64,000 nt of DNA. Source: G963678095 sp963678095 (GTDB lineage: Bacteria; Bacillota; Negativicutes; Selenomonadales; Selenomonadaceae). Below, in pieces: positions 18,431 through 27,456 of the stretch. The number at the start of each line of letters is the position of its first letter. Position 1 is the first letter of the stretch. The notes below the pieces were generated by a model that saw only the letters and a program-made list of their open reading frames with translations, searched no databases and was not told the DNA's origin. The stretch covers positions 1,798,001 through 1,862,000 of the forward strand of contig OY782746.1 in NCBI GenBank assembly GCA_963678095.2, given 5' to 3'. A program made the translations under genes and the position numbers.

Positions 18431-18824
18431 TATTTTTTAATTCATCGGCGGTAAAGCCATAGGGAAGAATTTCCTGCAGCGATACCGTTTTGCAGTTGTC
18501 GTTAAGATTTGCCATGATGATGTGCGGAATCTTAAATTCAGCGATGACCTGGCGGCAGGCACCGCAGGGGGGACAAGGTCCCGGGGTATCGGCAATAATG
18601 GCGATTGCCTTGAATTGGCGTTCGCCGGCCGCCACGGCGGTAAAGATAGCAGTCCGCTCAGCGCAGTTGCAGAGGCCATAGGAGGCGTTTTCCACATTGC
18701 AGCCGCTGTAAATTTTGCCGCTGACACCTTCGACAGCTGCCCCGACCGCAAATTTCGAATAAGGAACATAAGCGTTCTGACGGGCCCGGCGGGCTACTTG
18801 CAGCAGGTCGTCTGTACGTTTCAT
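18426..18824 (-). CDS. cdd: Cytidine deaminase
   Basis: 132 residues, the tetrameric single-domain type. It converts cytidine and deoxycytidine to uridine and deoxyuridine. Zinc and catalytic residues lie in NCAERTA (C, A-E near residue 56) and PCGACRQ (near 90). GCNVENASYG is the substrate loop. It overlaps pdp by 4 bases, so it is translationally coupled in a salvage operon. Confidence 0.96.
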   Translation of the reverse strand: MKRTDDLLQVARRARQNAYVPYSKFAVGAAVEGVSGKIYSGCNVENASYGLCNCAERTAIFTAVAAGERQFKAIAIIADTPGPCPPCGACRQVIAEFKIPHIIMANLNDNCKTVSLQEILPYGFTADELKNM

Positions 18825-20161
18825 CGGGCAGTACCCTCCAAAGAAAGCCAGACACCGTTTTTGTCAACGCGGGCCAGTACCAGCGGCTTTTTGACCGGAG
18901 CAGCGGTGCTGATCGTAATTGCCTGGCGATAAAGATTTTGTGCCTCTGGCAGAGAGGTTGCTTTATTGGTGTAGAGGGTGGCGATAATATCGCCGGAGTT
19001 TACGTAATCGCCGGTTTTTTTCTGCATGATAATGCCAGCAGCAAAATCAATGGCGGAGTCCTTGACTTCGCGGCCGGCACCAAGGATAACCGACGCCAGT
19101 CCGCATTTTTCTGTATCCATATGGGAAATGTAGCCGCTTTTTTCAGCCAGGATAAAGCCGGCATGGCTGGCGGGATCGAATTTTCCTGTATCCGTGAGAA
19201 AGGAGGCGTCCCCCCCTTGGGCGCTGATCATTTGCTGTAGTTTTTTAAAGGCCGAGCCATCGGCAAGAGCGCCTTTGGCCTGTTGGCGGCAGGATGCCAG
19301 CGAATCGCCGCTGGCCAGTACCAGCATGTTCGCTGCAATTTCAATGCTTTCTGCGGTAAGGTCTTCCGGGCCGCAGCCCTGCAGGGTATAAACCGCCTCG
19401 ATAACTTCAAGGGAATTGCCGATCGCTGCCCCGAGCGGCAGGTCCATATCGGTGATGAGGGCCGCTGTTTTGCGGCCATTGGTTTCGCCGATGGCGACCA
19501 TTTTTTGCGCCAGCAGCACGGCATCGTCAAGTGTCTTCATAAAGGCGCCGCTGCCGGTCTTTACATCAAGTAAAATGGCATCGCTGCCAGCGGCTAATTT
19601 TTTGCTCATGATGGAGGCCGCAATCAGGGGAATGCTTTCTACCGTCGCCGTTACATCGCGCAGAGCATAAAGTTTCTTGTCGGCGGGGGCTAAATCTCCG
19701 CTCTGTCCGATAATACTGAGACCATAGGTGTTGACGATAGAAAAAAAATCTGTCTCGGAAAGGTCGGTTTTAAGCCCTGGAATAGACTCGAGCTTGTCGA
19801 TCGTGCCTCCGGTATGCCCGAGCCCGCGTCCGGACATCTTAGCTACTTTGGCACCGCAGGCGGCTGCGATCGGCCCGACGACGAGTGAGGTTTTGTCGCC
19901 GACACCGCCGGTGCTGTGCTTATCAACCTTGCAGCCGGCAATCGGCGAAAGATCAATCATTTTCCCCGAATGTGCCATGCAGAGGGTGAAGGCACTCAGT
20001 TCCTCATCGGTCATTCCCTGAAAATAAACGGCCATTAAAAAGGCGCTCATCTGATAATCCGGGATCGAATCATCGGTATAGCCTTGGACCAGATAGGCTA
20101 TTTCTTCGGCGGTAAGGGCATTGCCACCGCGTTTTTTCATAATTAAATCATACATTCGCAT
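18821..20161 (-). CDS. pdp: Pyrimidine-nucleoside phosphorylase
   Basis: 446 residues. It cleaves uridine, thymidine or deoxyuridine with phosphate to the base and (deoxy)ribose-1-phosphate. The signature KHSTGGVGDKTSL is near residue 80, with GRGLGHTGGT near 115 and the C-terminal KKTGDYVNSGD domain. Length and motifs fit Firmicutes Pdp as well as DeoA; Pdp is the likelier of the two by length and phylum. It overlaps both neighbours: deoB (14 bases) and cdd (4 bases). Confidence 0.94.
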   Translation of the reverse strand: MRMYDLIMKKRGGNALTAEEIAYLVQGYTDDSIPDYQMSAFLMAVYFQGMTDEELSAFTLCMAHSGKMIDLSPIAGCKVDKHSTGGVGDKTSLVVGPIAAACGAKVAKMSGRGLGHTGGTIDKLESIPGLKTDLSETDFFSIVNTYGLSIIGQSGDLAPADKKLYALRDVTATVESIPLIAASIMSKKLAAGSDAILLDVKTGSGAFMKTLDDAVLLAQKMVAIGETNGRKTAALITDMDLPLGAAIGNSLEVIEAVYTLQGCGPEDLTAESIEIAANMLVLASGDSLASCRQQAKGALADGSAFKKLQQMISAQGGDASFLTDTGKFDPASHAGFILAEKSGYISHMDTEKCGLASVILGAGREVKDSAIDFAAGIIMQKKTGDYVNSGDIIATLYTNKATSLPEAQNLYRQAITISTAAPVKKPLVLARVDKNGVWLSLEGTAR

Positions 20162-21359
20162 CGTTGGGCCTCATTTCTGATGGATCCTGGTTTAAGATTT
20201 GGGGCAGAACACTTTGTCCAGCAGTGGTAATCGGCAGAGAAAATAGATCCAGAATCGTTGCTGCGATGTTGGCAAATGTTGGAGCGGTTTTCAAATCGAC
20301 GCCCGCATGGATTTGGTTGCCGAAAATTAACCAAGGTACATATTCTCGTGTGTGATCAGTTCCGGCAGCACCAGGATCGCAGCCGTGGTCGGCGGTGATC
20401 ATCAGGACATCCTCCGGTTTCATGCGGGCCATGAACTGCTTCAGCTGCAGATCGAAGGCGGAGGCGGTTTTGGCATAGCCGTCAATGTCACGGCGATGGC
20501 CGTATTTCATGTCAAAATCGACGAGATTGACAAAGCAAAGACCGGAAAAATCATCTTCCAGACAGGCGATGGCCTGCCGCATCCCGTCGTCATTACCGGT
20601 AATTGTCTGGCTGCGGCTGATTCCACGTCCGGCGAAAATGTCAGAAATCTTTCCAATGCCGATTGTCGTCAAACCGGATTCGCTTAAGGTGTCGAGCATG
20701 GTAATGCCTGGTGGCAGCAGCGAAAAGTCGTGGCGGCGTGGCGTGCGTTCAAAGTCTGGATAGCTGCCGGTAAACGGGCGGGCAATTACGCGCCCGACAC
20801 CATGGATGCCGCTGAGCACGCTGCGAGCCTGGCGGCAATAGTGATAGAGCTGCTCCGGGGCAATGATTTGTTCGTGAGCAGCAAGCTGCAGAACACTGTC
20901 GGCCGAAGTATAGGCGATCAGGTCGCCGGAGGCAAGGTGTTCACGGCCATAATCGTGAATAACGGCTGTCCCGGAATAAGGCTTATTGCAGAGCAGCTTG
21001 CGCCCTAGCGCAGATTCCAATTCTTTTATAAGTGCAGGGGGGAATCCATCCGGGTAGGTGGGCAAAGGCTTTGGTGAAAGGATGCCGGAAATTTCCCAAT
21101 GTCCGATGGTCGTGTCCTTGCCTTTTGACTGTTCCTGCAGCCGGCCAAAAGCTCCCAGGGGCTGCGCTGTTTTCCTGCCGCAGGTGATGCCTTCGATATT
21201 GAACAATCCGAGTTGCTGCAGTTGATCTGTCTGGTAAAAGGGTGAGCTCACAATGCTTTTTAGGGTATTGCAATCATGGTCACCATAGGCAGCGGCGTCT
21301 GGCGCCTGTCCGATGCCGAAACTGTCGAGAACGATGAGAAATACGCGATGAATAGTCAT
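20148..21359 (-). CDS. deoB: Phosphopentomutase
   Basis: 403 residues of the alkaline-phosphatase superfamily. It moves the phosphate of (deoxy)ribose-1-phosphate to the 5 position. Metal-binding motifs are LDSFGIGQAPDA at the N-terminus, GKDTTIGHWE near 95 and TADHGCDPGAAGTDHTREY near 330. AGAAGGAG precedes the ATG at 21359. First gene of the reverse operon deoB-pdp-cdd, which channels nucleosides to pentose phosphate. Confidence 0.97.
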   Translation of the reverse strand: MTIHRVFLIVLDSFGIGQAPDAAAYGDHDCNTLKSIVSSPFYQTDQLQQLGLFNIEGITCGRKTAQPLGAFGRLQEQSKGKDTTIGHWEISGILSPKPLPTYPDGFPPALIKELESALGRKLLCNKPYSGTAVIHDYGREHLASGDLIAYTSADSVLQLAAHEQIIAPEQLYHYCRQARSVLSGIHGVGRVIARPFTGSYPDFERTPRRHDFSLLPPGITMLDTLSESGLTTIGIGKISDIFAGRGISRSQTITGNDDGMRQAIACLEDDFSGLCFVNLVDFDMKYGHRRDIDGYAKTASAFDLQLKQFMARMKPEDVLMITADHGCDPGAAGTDHTREYVPWLIFGNQIHAGVDLKTAPTFANIAATILDLFSLPITTAGQSVLPQILNQDPSEMRPNDANV

Positions 21360-21421
21360 ATAGTCGATCTCCTTCTATATCAATTTTCTGCTTGCATGGT
21401 GATAAAAAAGTTTATACTTCG

Positions 21422-21450
21422 ATTCTAGCATGTGCTTGAGGTGAATTCAA
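21422..21450 (-). promoter_or_regulatory. Promoter of deoB-pdp-cdd
   Basis: Reverse strand: TTGAAT (21445-21450), 17-base spacer, TAGAAT (21422-21427) with an extended TG. Expected start about 55 bases before deoB. Confidence 0.8.
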
Positions 21451-21459
21451 CCGGTGGAC

Positions 21460-21574
21460 AAAAGCGCGTGACTGGTAATAAAATAGCGGATAAAATAAAT
21501 AAATGAAATTAATATCCAAAATTAATTGATTTAAATTATTTTATTGATAAAATAAATGAAAAAATGAAATTATA
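21460..21574. promoter_or_regulatory. AT-rich divergent control region between deoB and nagB
   Basis: Very AT-rich stretch with repeated AAATAAATGAAA-like elements (about 21496-21507 and 21551-21560, with another AAATGAAAT at 21562-21570). It lies between two divergent promoters and just upstream of the nagB -35 box, so it is a candidate binding area for one of the regulators of the amino-sugar locus. No clear palindrome was found. Confidence 0.35.
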
Positions 21575-21603
21575 TTGCAAAAGCATTTCGCTTATGTTAG
21601 GAT
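21575..21603 (+). promoter_or_regulatory. Promoter of amino-sugar locus A
   Basis: TTGCAA (21575-21580), 17-base spacer and TAGGAT (21598-21603), about 45 bases before nagB. Confidence 0.65.
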
Positions 21604-21653
21604 CATAATGTAAGAAAAGATAAGGGGATAGTTTTGGAAAGGAGTGAAATTTT

Positions 21654-22400
21654 ATGAGAATTATGGTTACTGCTTCTTATCAGGAGATGAGCCAGGCGGC
21701 CGCGAGAATTCTTGCCGGGCAGCTCTACTTAAAACCAGACAGTGTATTGGGGTTGGCTACGGGCAGCACGCCGCTGCTGATGTACCGCAAGCTGGCTGCC
21801 GTGCATAAAAAGCTGGGGCTTGATTTTTCTGAGGTGACAACCTTTAATCTCGATGAATATATTGGTCTCGCGAAAGAAGATCCACAGAGTTATCATTATT
21901 TTATGGAAAAAAACTTTTTTAGCCAAATCAACATAAATCGAAAAAATGTTCATATTCCGAGCGGGGTCCCCAAGGATATTGAAGCCGAGTGCCGGCTCTA
22001 TGACCGGTTGATTGAAGCCAAAGGCGGAATTGACTTGCAGGTGCTGGGGATTGGCGAGAATGCACATATCGGATTTAATGAACCGGATATTAAATTTGAG
22101 GCGACAACGCATAGGGTAAAGCTTGATGAGGCGACGATCCAGGCCAATTCTCGCTTTTTTTCTGAGCCGGAGGCTGTGCCGCGTTATGCGATCAGCATGG
22201 GAATCAAGACGATTATGCTGGCGAAAAAAGTCGTGTTGCTCGCCAGCGGGAAAAATAAGGCCTCGGCTATTTATAAAACGATTTATGGCGGAGTTCGTCC
22301 GGATGCGCCAGCCTCCATACTGCAGCTGCATCAGGATGCCATTCTTATTCTTGATAAGGGGGCAGCGTCGTTGCTGCCGGAAGGAATGACCAAGGTTTAA
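21654..22400 (+). CDS. nagB: Glucosamine-6-phosphate deaminase, locus A copy
   Basis: 248 residues, the short Firmicutes form without the allosteric C-terminal extension of E. coli NagB. It converts GlcN-6-P to fructose-6-P and ammonia. Motifs: LATGSTPLLMYRKL near 40, TFNLDEY near 67 (general base Asp) and GIGENAHIGFNEPD near 128 with the catalytic His. Very similar to the second copy at 32865. First gene of locus A, with GGAGTG before the ATG. Confidence 0.95.
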   Translation: MRIMVTASYQEMSQAAARILAGQLYLKPDSVLGLATGSTPLLMYRKLAAVHKKLGLDFSEVTTFNLDEYIGLAKEDPQSYHYFMEKNFFSQININRKNVHIPSGVPKDIEAECRLYDRLIEAKGGIDLQVLGIGENAHIGFNEPDIKFEATTHRVKLDEATIQANSRFFSEPEAVPRYAISMGIKTIMLAKKVVLLASGKNKASAIYKTIYGGVRPDAPASILQLHQDAILILDKGAASLLPEGMTKV

Positions 22401-22436
22401 GCGCGGCATTTTCGCAAAAACAGAGGAGGAAATATT

Positions 22437-23120
22437 TTGGATGACATTTTGCATTTAATCAAGGGGAAACTGGTGGTTTCCTGCCAGGCACAGCCGCAGG
22501 AACCGCTGCATAGTTCGTTTATTATGGGGCGGATGGCGCTTGCGGCCAAGGAGGGCGGAGCGGTGGCCATCCGAGCCGAAGGCGTCGAGGATATACGGGA
22601 AATAAAAAAGGTCACCGGAATGCCGGTTGTCGGGCTCATTAAAAAGAGTTATCCCGATTCGGATATTTATATCAGTCCGACGGCAGAGGAGGTGAGAGCG
22701 CTGATTGATTCGGGCTGTGAAATGATTGCACTTGATGCGACTTTGCGCGTGCGCCCGGGAGGAGAACGACTGGAAGACCTGATTCGGATGATTAAGGCGG
22801 CAGGAATTTTGGTTCTGGCTGATATTGCAACGGTTGAGGAAGCCTGCGGGGCAGAAGCGCTGGGGGCAGATTGTGTGTCAACGACCTTATCTGGATATAC
22901 GGAATATACGCCTGTTCTTACCGGGCCGGACCTTACGCTTATTGAAAAGCTGCAAGGCAAGGTTAAAATCCCGGTGCTGGCCGAAGGCCGGATCAATACA
23001 CCGGAGGATCTGAAGGCGGCTTATCGTGCCGGCGCCTATGCGGCTATTGTCGGCTCGGCTATTAGCCGGCCACAACTTATTACGGCAAAATTTACCGCTG
23101 CTCTGCCGGGACAAGTGTAA
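22437..23120 (+). CDS. nanE: N-acylmannosamine-6-phosphate 2-epimerase
   Basis: 227 residues, a TIM barrel that converts ManNAc-6-P to GlcNAc-6-P. LVVSCQAQPQEPLH at the N-terminus, AIRAEGVEDIR near 42, the lysine in VVGLIKKSY near 65 and EGRINTPEDLKAAY near 183 are NanE signatures. It starts with TTG 22437 behind GAGGAGGAAA. No sialate lyase (nanA) or ManNAc kinase (nanK) is encoded nearby, so the substrate may come from ManNAc taken up by the adjacent PTS instead of from sialic acid. Confidence 0.94.
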   Translation: MDDILHLIKGKLVVSCQAQPQEPLHSSFIMGRMALAAKEGGAVAIRAEGVEDIREIKKVTGMPVVGLIKKSYPDSDIYISPTAEEVRALIDSGCEMIALDATLRVRPGGERLEDLIRMIKAAGILVLADIATVEEACGAEALGADCVSTTLSGYTEYTPVLTGPDLTLIEKLQGKVKIPVLAEGRINTPEDLKAAYRAGAYAAIVGSAISRPQLITAKFTAALPGQV

Positions 23121-23183
23121 ACTGAGGATATCAGGTGATGGTATTTATTTAACGTCATATAATTATGAGGAGAGGTGCAAAAT

Positions 23184-24752
23184 ATGAATATGTTTCATCA
23201 GACAGGGCAAAGTGCATTCTTTGAAAAGGCACAGCGCTTCGGAAAATCCTTTATGCTGCCAATTGCGGTTTTACCGGCAGCGGGCTTGCTGCTGGGAATC
23301 GGCGGAGCCCTTTCCAATCCTAATTCCATTAAGGCGTATCCGTTTTTGAATATTGCTTGGCTGCAAGATGTGTTTACGATTATGGCCGGGGCCGGAACGA
23401 TTGTGTTTGCCAACTTAGCGGTTTTATTTGCTGTCGGCATTGCTGTTGGGCTGGCCAAATCGGATAAAGGAACGGCTGGCTTGGCCGCTATATTAGCCTT
23501 CTTGGTAATGAATGCTAGCATAAACTCCCTGCTTAAGATCACAGGGCTGCTGGTCAAGGATAATCTGGCTGGCGCCGGTCAGGGGATGACGCTCGGCATT
23601 CAGACGCTTGAAACCGGGGTCTTCGGCGGCGTTGTCATCGGAGTGATGACATATTTTCTGCACAGTCGCTACAATAAAAAAGAACTGCCGCAGTTCCTGG
23701 GTTTTTTTGGCGGCTCGCGCTTTGTGCCGATTGTCTGCTCATTTGCTGCCATTTTTGTCGGGGCGATTATGTTTGTCGTCTGGCCGCATTTTCAAAAACT
23801 TATCTTTGGCATGGGAGCGATTGTTGATGCAACCGGCTATATTGGTACGCTGATCTATGGTTTTGTTTTGCGCATGTTGGGACCGTTTGGGCTGCATCAT
23901 ATTTTCTATCTGCCGTTTTGGACGACGGCGCTGGGCGGCAGTGAGGTCATTAATGGTCAGCTCGTGGAAGGGACGCAGCGGATTTTCTTTGCGCAGCTCG
24001 GCGATCCAACCACTACGCAGTATTATATTGGAATTTCCCGCTTTATGTCCGGACGCTTTATTACCATGATGTTCGGGCTTTTGGGGGCCTGCCTGGCCAT
24101 GTATCATACAGCAAAACCAGAGAATAAAAAGGTTGTCGGCGGCTTGCTGCTGTCGGCTGGACTGACCTCTTTTTTGACAGGGATTACAGAACCGATAGAG
24201 TTTTCTTTTCTGTTTGTGGCCCCGGCCTTATATGTTCTGCATGCTTTTTTTGATGGTTGTGCCTTTATGCTGGCGCATATTTTGCAGATCACGATCGGGC
24301 AAACTTTTTCTGGTGGGTTTATCGATTTCATTTTATTTGGTATACTACAGGGAGCAGATAAAACGAACTGGGTTCTGGTCCCCCTTGTCGGTGTGCCCTG
24401 GTTTTTCCTCTATTATTTCTCCTTTAAATACTTAATTCTCAAGTTTGATTTCAAAACACTTGGCCGTGAAGATGCCGAGGAATTGCCGGTGGAGACAGCG
24501 GTACCGGCGGATCATGCGGAAAAATCCGGCCTGATCATCAGAGGTCTTGGTGGCCTGGCCAATATTATTGAACTCGATTGTTGCGCGACAAGGTTGCGCG
24601 TCACAGTAAAGGATGGCAGTAAGGTATCTGAACCGCTGCTGAAAGAAAGCGGTGCCCGTGGCGTTTTGCAGAGCGGTAAGGGTGTACAGATTATTTATGG
24701 GCCGCAGGTTACAATTATAAAAAATGAACTCGAGGAGATTTTGAATCTCTGA
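23184..24752 (+). CDS. PTS transporter EIICB, N-acetylglucosamine type, locus A
   Basis: 522 residues. An EIIC membrane domain (about 10-410, roughly ten segments) is followed by a linker and an EIIB domain (about 440-522). The motif GITEPIEFSFLFVAP near 335 is the sugar-binding EIIC signature of the glucose/GlcNAc family. The EIIB phosphorylation cysteine is C467 in DCCATRLRV. The EIIA domain is missing here and is encoded separately at 26900. ATG 23184 follows GAGGAGAGG; the frame could also open at GTG 23175. GlcNAc or ManNAc as substrate is inferred from the surrounding genes. Confidence 0.92.
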   Translation: MNMFHQTGQSAFFEKAQRFGKSFMLPIAVLPAAGLLLGIGGALSNPNSIKAYPFLNIAWLQDVFTIMAGAGTIVFANLAVLFAVGIAVGLAKSDKGTAGLAAILAFLVMNASINSLLKITGLLVKDNLAGAGQGMTLGIQTLETGVFGGVVIGVMTYFLHSRYNKKELPQFLGFFGGSRFVPIVCSFAAIFVGAIMFVVWPHFQKLIFGMGAIVDATGYIGTLIYGFVLRMLGPFGLHHIFYLPFWTTALGGSEVINGQLVEGTQRIFFAQLGDPTTTQYYIGISRFMSGRFITMMFGLLGACLAMYHTAKPENKKVVGGLLLSAGLTSFLTGITEPIEFSFLFVAPALYVLHAFFDGCAFMLAHILQITIGQTFSGGFIDFILFGILQGADKTNWVLVPLVGVPWFFLYYFSFKYLILKFDFKTLGREDAEELPVETAVPADHAEKSGLIIRGLGGLANIIELDCCATRLRVTVKDGSKVSEPLLKESGARGVLQSGKGVQIIYGPQVTIIKNELEEILNL

Positions 24753-24781
24753 TGACAAAATGAGCGGGGATTGAGGCTGTC

Positions 24782-25657
24782 ATGGCAATATTAGAAGAAT
24801 TAAATGCTCCGACCTTTAAGACCTCAAAGTCTGACCGGGTACTGATTCGTTATATTCAGGATAACATTCAGCTGGTAGCGCGCAAGACGATATCCCAGCT
24901 GTCACAGGAAAGTGGGATTGGAGAATCTACGATTACGCGCTTTGCCCGTAAAATGGGATTTTCCAGCCTGCCGGCATTTAAGTTGGCACTGGCGGAAGAA
25001 CTCACGGACACCAGCCAGCGCTATATTATAAACCGCGATATTGCCGCCGCTGAATCCGTTGAACTCACAGCCCGGAAGTTGCTCGACACCAATATTGGCA
25101 TGCTGGAGAAGACCTTGCAGCTGCTGGATTTTAAGACAATCAGTGAAAGCTCATGCCTGTTGCAGCATGCCCGGCGAATTCTGTTCGTCGGCTTAGGCAA
25201 TGCCGGATATATGGCCAAGGATTCAAGCTATAAATTTTCCCGGATTGGCCTTGACTGCACGGGGACCGACAATAGCCATACGATGATTGTTATGGCGGCG
25301 TTGCTTCACCCGGAGGATTTGCTGGTGGCAATTTCACATTCCGGGGAGACGGATGAAATCATTAAAACGGTGGAGCTGGCGAAGCGAAAAGGCGTTAAGA
25401 CGATTGTCATCACGGCCAATAAGAAATCTACGCTATCTGTCCTCAGTGACGAAGGAATCTTTTACGAAGCAGAAGAGACCCTGCTTGAAACCGGGTCTAT
25501 TCCGGTAAAGTTGGCGCAGTTTTTTATTCTTGATTTGATTTATACCCAGGTGGTAAAGGAGATGGCGGATGTGGCCGCGGAAAATAAGCGCCTGACAACT
25601 CAGGCCATTTCCTATTTACATTGGCAGCCGGGAACATTAGCAGAAGGAAACAAGTAG
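24782..25657 (+). CDS. RpiR family transcriptional regulator, locus A, first
   Basis: 291 residues: an N-terminal helix-turn-helix domain (about 10-85; LSQESGIGESTITRFARKMGF is the recognition part) and a SIS sugar-phosphate-binding domain (about 115-255; VGLGNAGYMAKD and ISHSGETDEIIK). RpiR/MurR regulators respond to sugar phosphates such as MurNAc-6-P or GlcN-6-P. The position inside the locus, after the PTS gene, suggests control of the locus by an amino-sugar phosphate. Followed by a strong terminator. Confidence 0.92.
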   Translation: MAILEELNAPTFKTSKSDRVLIRYIQDNIQLVARKTISQLSQESGIGESTITRFARKMGFSSLPAFKLALAEELTDTSQRYIINRDIAAAESVELTARKLLDTNIGMLEKTLQLLDFKTISESSCLLQHARRILFVGLGNAGYMAKDSSYKFSRIGLDCTGTDNSHTMIVMAALLHPEDLLVAISHSGETDEIIKTVELAKRKGVKTIVITANKKSTLSVLSDEGIFYEAEETLLETGSIPVKLAQFFILDLIYTQVVKEMADVAAENKRLTTQAISYLHWQPGTLAEGNK

Positions 25658-25662
25658 TGTGA

Positions 25663-25701
25663 CATCAAAAGCTGCGGCATAACTTGCCGCAGCTTTTGAT
25701 G
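25663..25701 (+). terminator. Terminator-like hairpin between rpiR and nagA
   Basis: A perfect 17-bp inverted repeat (25663-25679 and 25685-25701) with a 5-base loop; the descending arm contains TTTT. It sits inside locus A, so it may lower expression of nagA and downstream genes rather than end the operon fully. Confidence 0.75.
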
Positions 25702-25727
25702 AATTTACCATAGAATGGGGTGGGCAG

Positions 25728-26888
25728 ATGAAGGCAATTATTCATGGCAGGATCCTGGCAGAAAATGAAATCTTACGCGGGCAGGTACTGCTTTACGATG
25801 AGCAGATACGACGAATTATTCCGGAATCCGAGTTCAATCCGGCAAGTGCAGCGGAAATCTTTGATGCGGCGGGGCAGTATGTTTCGCCTGGATTTATCAA
25901 TATGCATATCCACGGCTGCTGCGGGGTCGATGCGATGGACGATGCGGACGGGGCACTGGAAATCATGCGCCGGGCAATGGCGGCGACCGGGGTCACCGCC
26001 TTTTTGCCGACGACGATGACGTATGATATTCCCCGAATCAACCGGAGCCTGCAGCGTATTCGGCAGGCGATGGACTCGCCAGTGGGCAGCAGAATCCTTG
26101 GAGCGCATGTGGAGGGGCCGTTTATAAATGCGGCCTATAAAGGGGCACAGGCCGCGCAGAATATTATGGCGGCAGATTTTTCGCTGCTTGCGCCGCATCG
26201 TGAGGTGGTAAAGGTGATTACGCTGGCCCCGGAATGTCTGTCTGATCTTGAGTTTATCAGGCAGTGTCACGATTGTGGTATAATTGTTTCATTGGGGCAT
26301 AGCGCGGCCGATTATGAACAGGCTGCGGCGGCTTTCGCTGCCGGTGCAACCCATGTCACGCATATGTTTAATGCCATGGGACCGCTGCATCATCGCCGCC
26401 CGGGCCTGCTTGGCGCAGCGATGACGTTGCCGGTGAACTGCGAAATTATTGCGGATAACATTCATGTGCATCCAGTCGTACAGCAGCTGGTTTACCGGGC
26501 TAAAAACCAGCGGGAAATCACACTGGTTACGGATTCGATGCGGGCTTGCCTGCTGCCGGACGGTGAATCCGAGCTAGGCGGGCAGCAGGTTTTGGTTAAA
26601 AATGGAATGGCGACTTTGGCTGATGGGACCATTGCTGGCAGTGTACTTACCATGAACCAGGCAGTAAAGAATTTTAAAGACAATACCGGAGCCTCCTTGG
26701 CAGAGACCGTTGCCATGGCGTCGGCAAATCCGGCCAGAGAACTTGGCCTGCCGGCAGGTGCTATCGCACCTGGCAAATGGGCGGATCTTGTGATTTTCGA
26801 TAAGGACATAAAGATATGCCGCACGATTGTCAATGGGCAGGTTGTCTATGACCGGCTGACGGACGGCGGATTGGAAAGTTTATTATAA
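25728..26888 (+). CDS. nagA: N-acetylglucosamine-6-phosphate deacetylase, locus A copy
   Basis: 386 residues, amidohydrolase superfamily. It removes acetate from GlcNAc-6-P. Metal and catalytic residues lie in GFINMHIHGCCGVDAMD near 62, HVEGPFINAAYKGAQ near 126, LGHSAADYEQA near 190 and HVTHMFNAM near 209; the essential Asp is in LVTDSMRA near 265. A second copy is at 31721. GGGGTGGGC precedes ATG 25728. Confidence 0.96.
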   Translation: MKAIIHGRILAENEILRGQVLLYDEQIRRIIPESEFNPASAAEIFDAAGQYVSPGFINMHIHGCCGVDAMDDADGALEIMRRAMAATGVTAFLPTTMTYDIPRINRSLQRIRQAMDSPVGSRILGAHVEGPFINAAYKGAQAAQNIMAADFSLLAPHREVVKVITLAPECLSDLEFIRQCHDCGIIVSLGHSAADYEQAAAAFAAGATHVTHMFNAMGPLHHRRPGLLGAAMTLPVNCEIIADNIHVHPVVQQLVYRAKNQREITLVTDSMRACLLPDGESELGGQQVLVKNGMATLADGTIAGSVLTMNQAVKNFKDNTGASLAETVAMASANPARELGLPAGAIAPGKWADLVIFDKDIKICRTIVNGQVVYDRLTDGGLESLL

Positions 26889-26899
26889 AGGGAGATAGT

Positions 26900-27373
26900 A
26901 TGATGTTTGGATTATTTGGCGGTAAAAAAATAGAGGTGTTTTCTCCGGTAGCAGGTAAGATAATCGATATTAGTGCGGTTGCGGATGAGGTGTTTTCTGC
27001 GAAGATGCTCGGCGATGGGTTTGCTGTGGAGCCGGAAGCGGATGTAATCTATGCTCCCTGTGATGGTAAAATTGCTCTGGTAGCTGCGACCGGACATGCG
27101 GTGGCAATCGAAACAAATGGCGTAGAAATATTGATTCACATTGGGATCGATACGGTTGAACTTGGCGGCGAAGGCTTTTCGGCGTTTATTCAGGAAGGTG
27201 ATGTCGTCCGGCGCGGGGATAAACTCATTGCCTTTGATCGGGGAATTGTGAAGTCACATGGCAAAGCTTTGACAACGATGGTTGTGCTGACCAATATGGA
27301 AGATAAGGTGAAGAAGCTGGCCAAGGATCTGGGGACGGATCAGGGCAGTGTGCTGCAGGCAGAACTAAAATAA
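26900..27373 (+). CDS. PTS EIIA component, glucose family, locus A
   Basis: 157 residues, a stand-alone EIIA domain. The phosphorylated histidine is H80 in ILIHIGIDTVEL; the second active-site histidine is in ATGHAVAIETNG near 67. It would pass phosphate from HPr to the EIIB domain of the PTS gene at 23184, which lacks its own EIIA. It is 12 bases after nagA. A paralogue serves locus B (33623). Confidence 0.93.
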   Translation: MMFGLFGGKKIEVFSPVAGKIIDISAVADEVFSAKMLGDGFAVEPEADVIYAPCDGKIALVAATGHAVAIETNGVEILIHIGIDTVELGGEGFSAFIQEGDVVRRGDKLIAFDRGIVKSHGKALTTMVVLTNMEDKVKKLAKDLGTDQGSVLQAELK

Positions 27374-27432
27374 TCTGTGAAAAAGTGGATGGCAGAAAAC
27401 TGAGCAATGACCTGCAGCATAACAGGAGGAAC

Positions 27433-27453
27433 ATGCCAGAAAGCGAAGGTTGA
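27433..27453 (+). other. Six-codon mini-ORF coupled to the second RpiR gene
   Basis: ATG 27433 has a strong AGGAGG at 27424-27429 and runs six codons (MPESEG) to a TGA at 27451-27453, only 3 bases before the rpiR ATG at 27457, whose own ribosome binding site is weak. It may be a translational coupling device. Confidence 0.35.
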
Positions 27454-27456
27454 AAA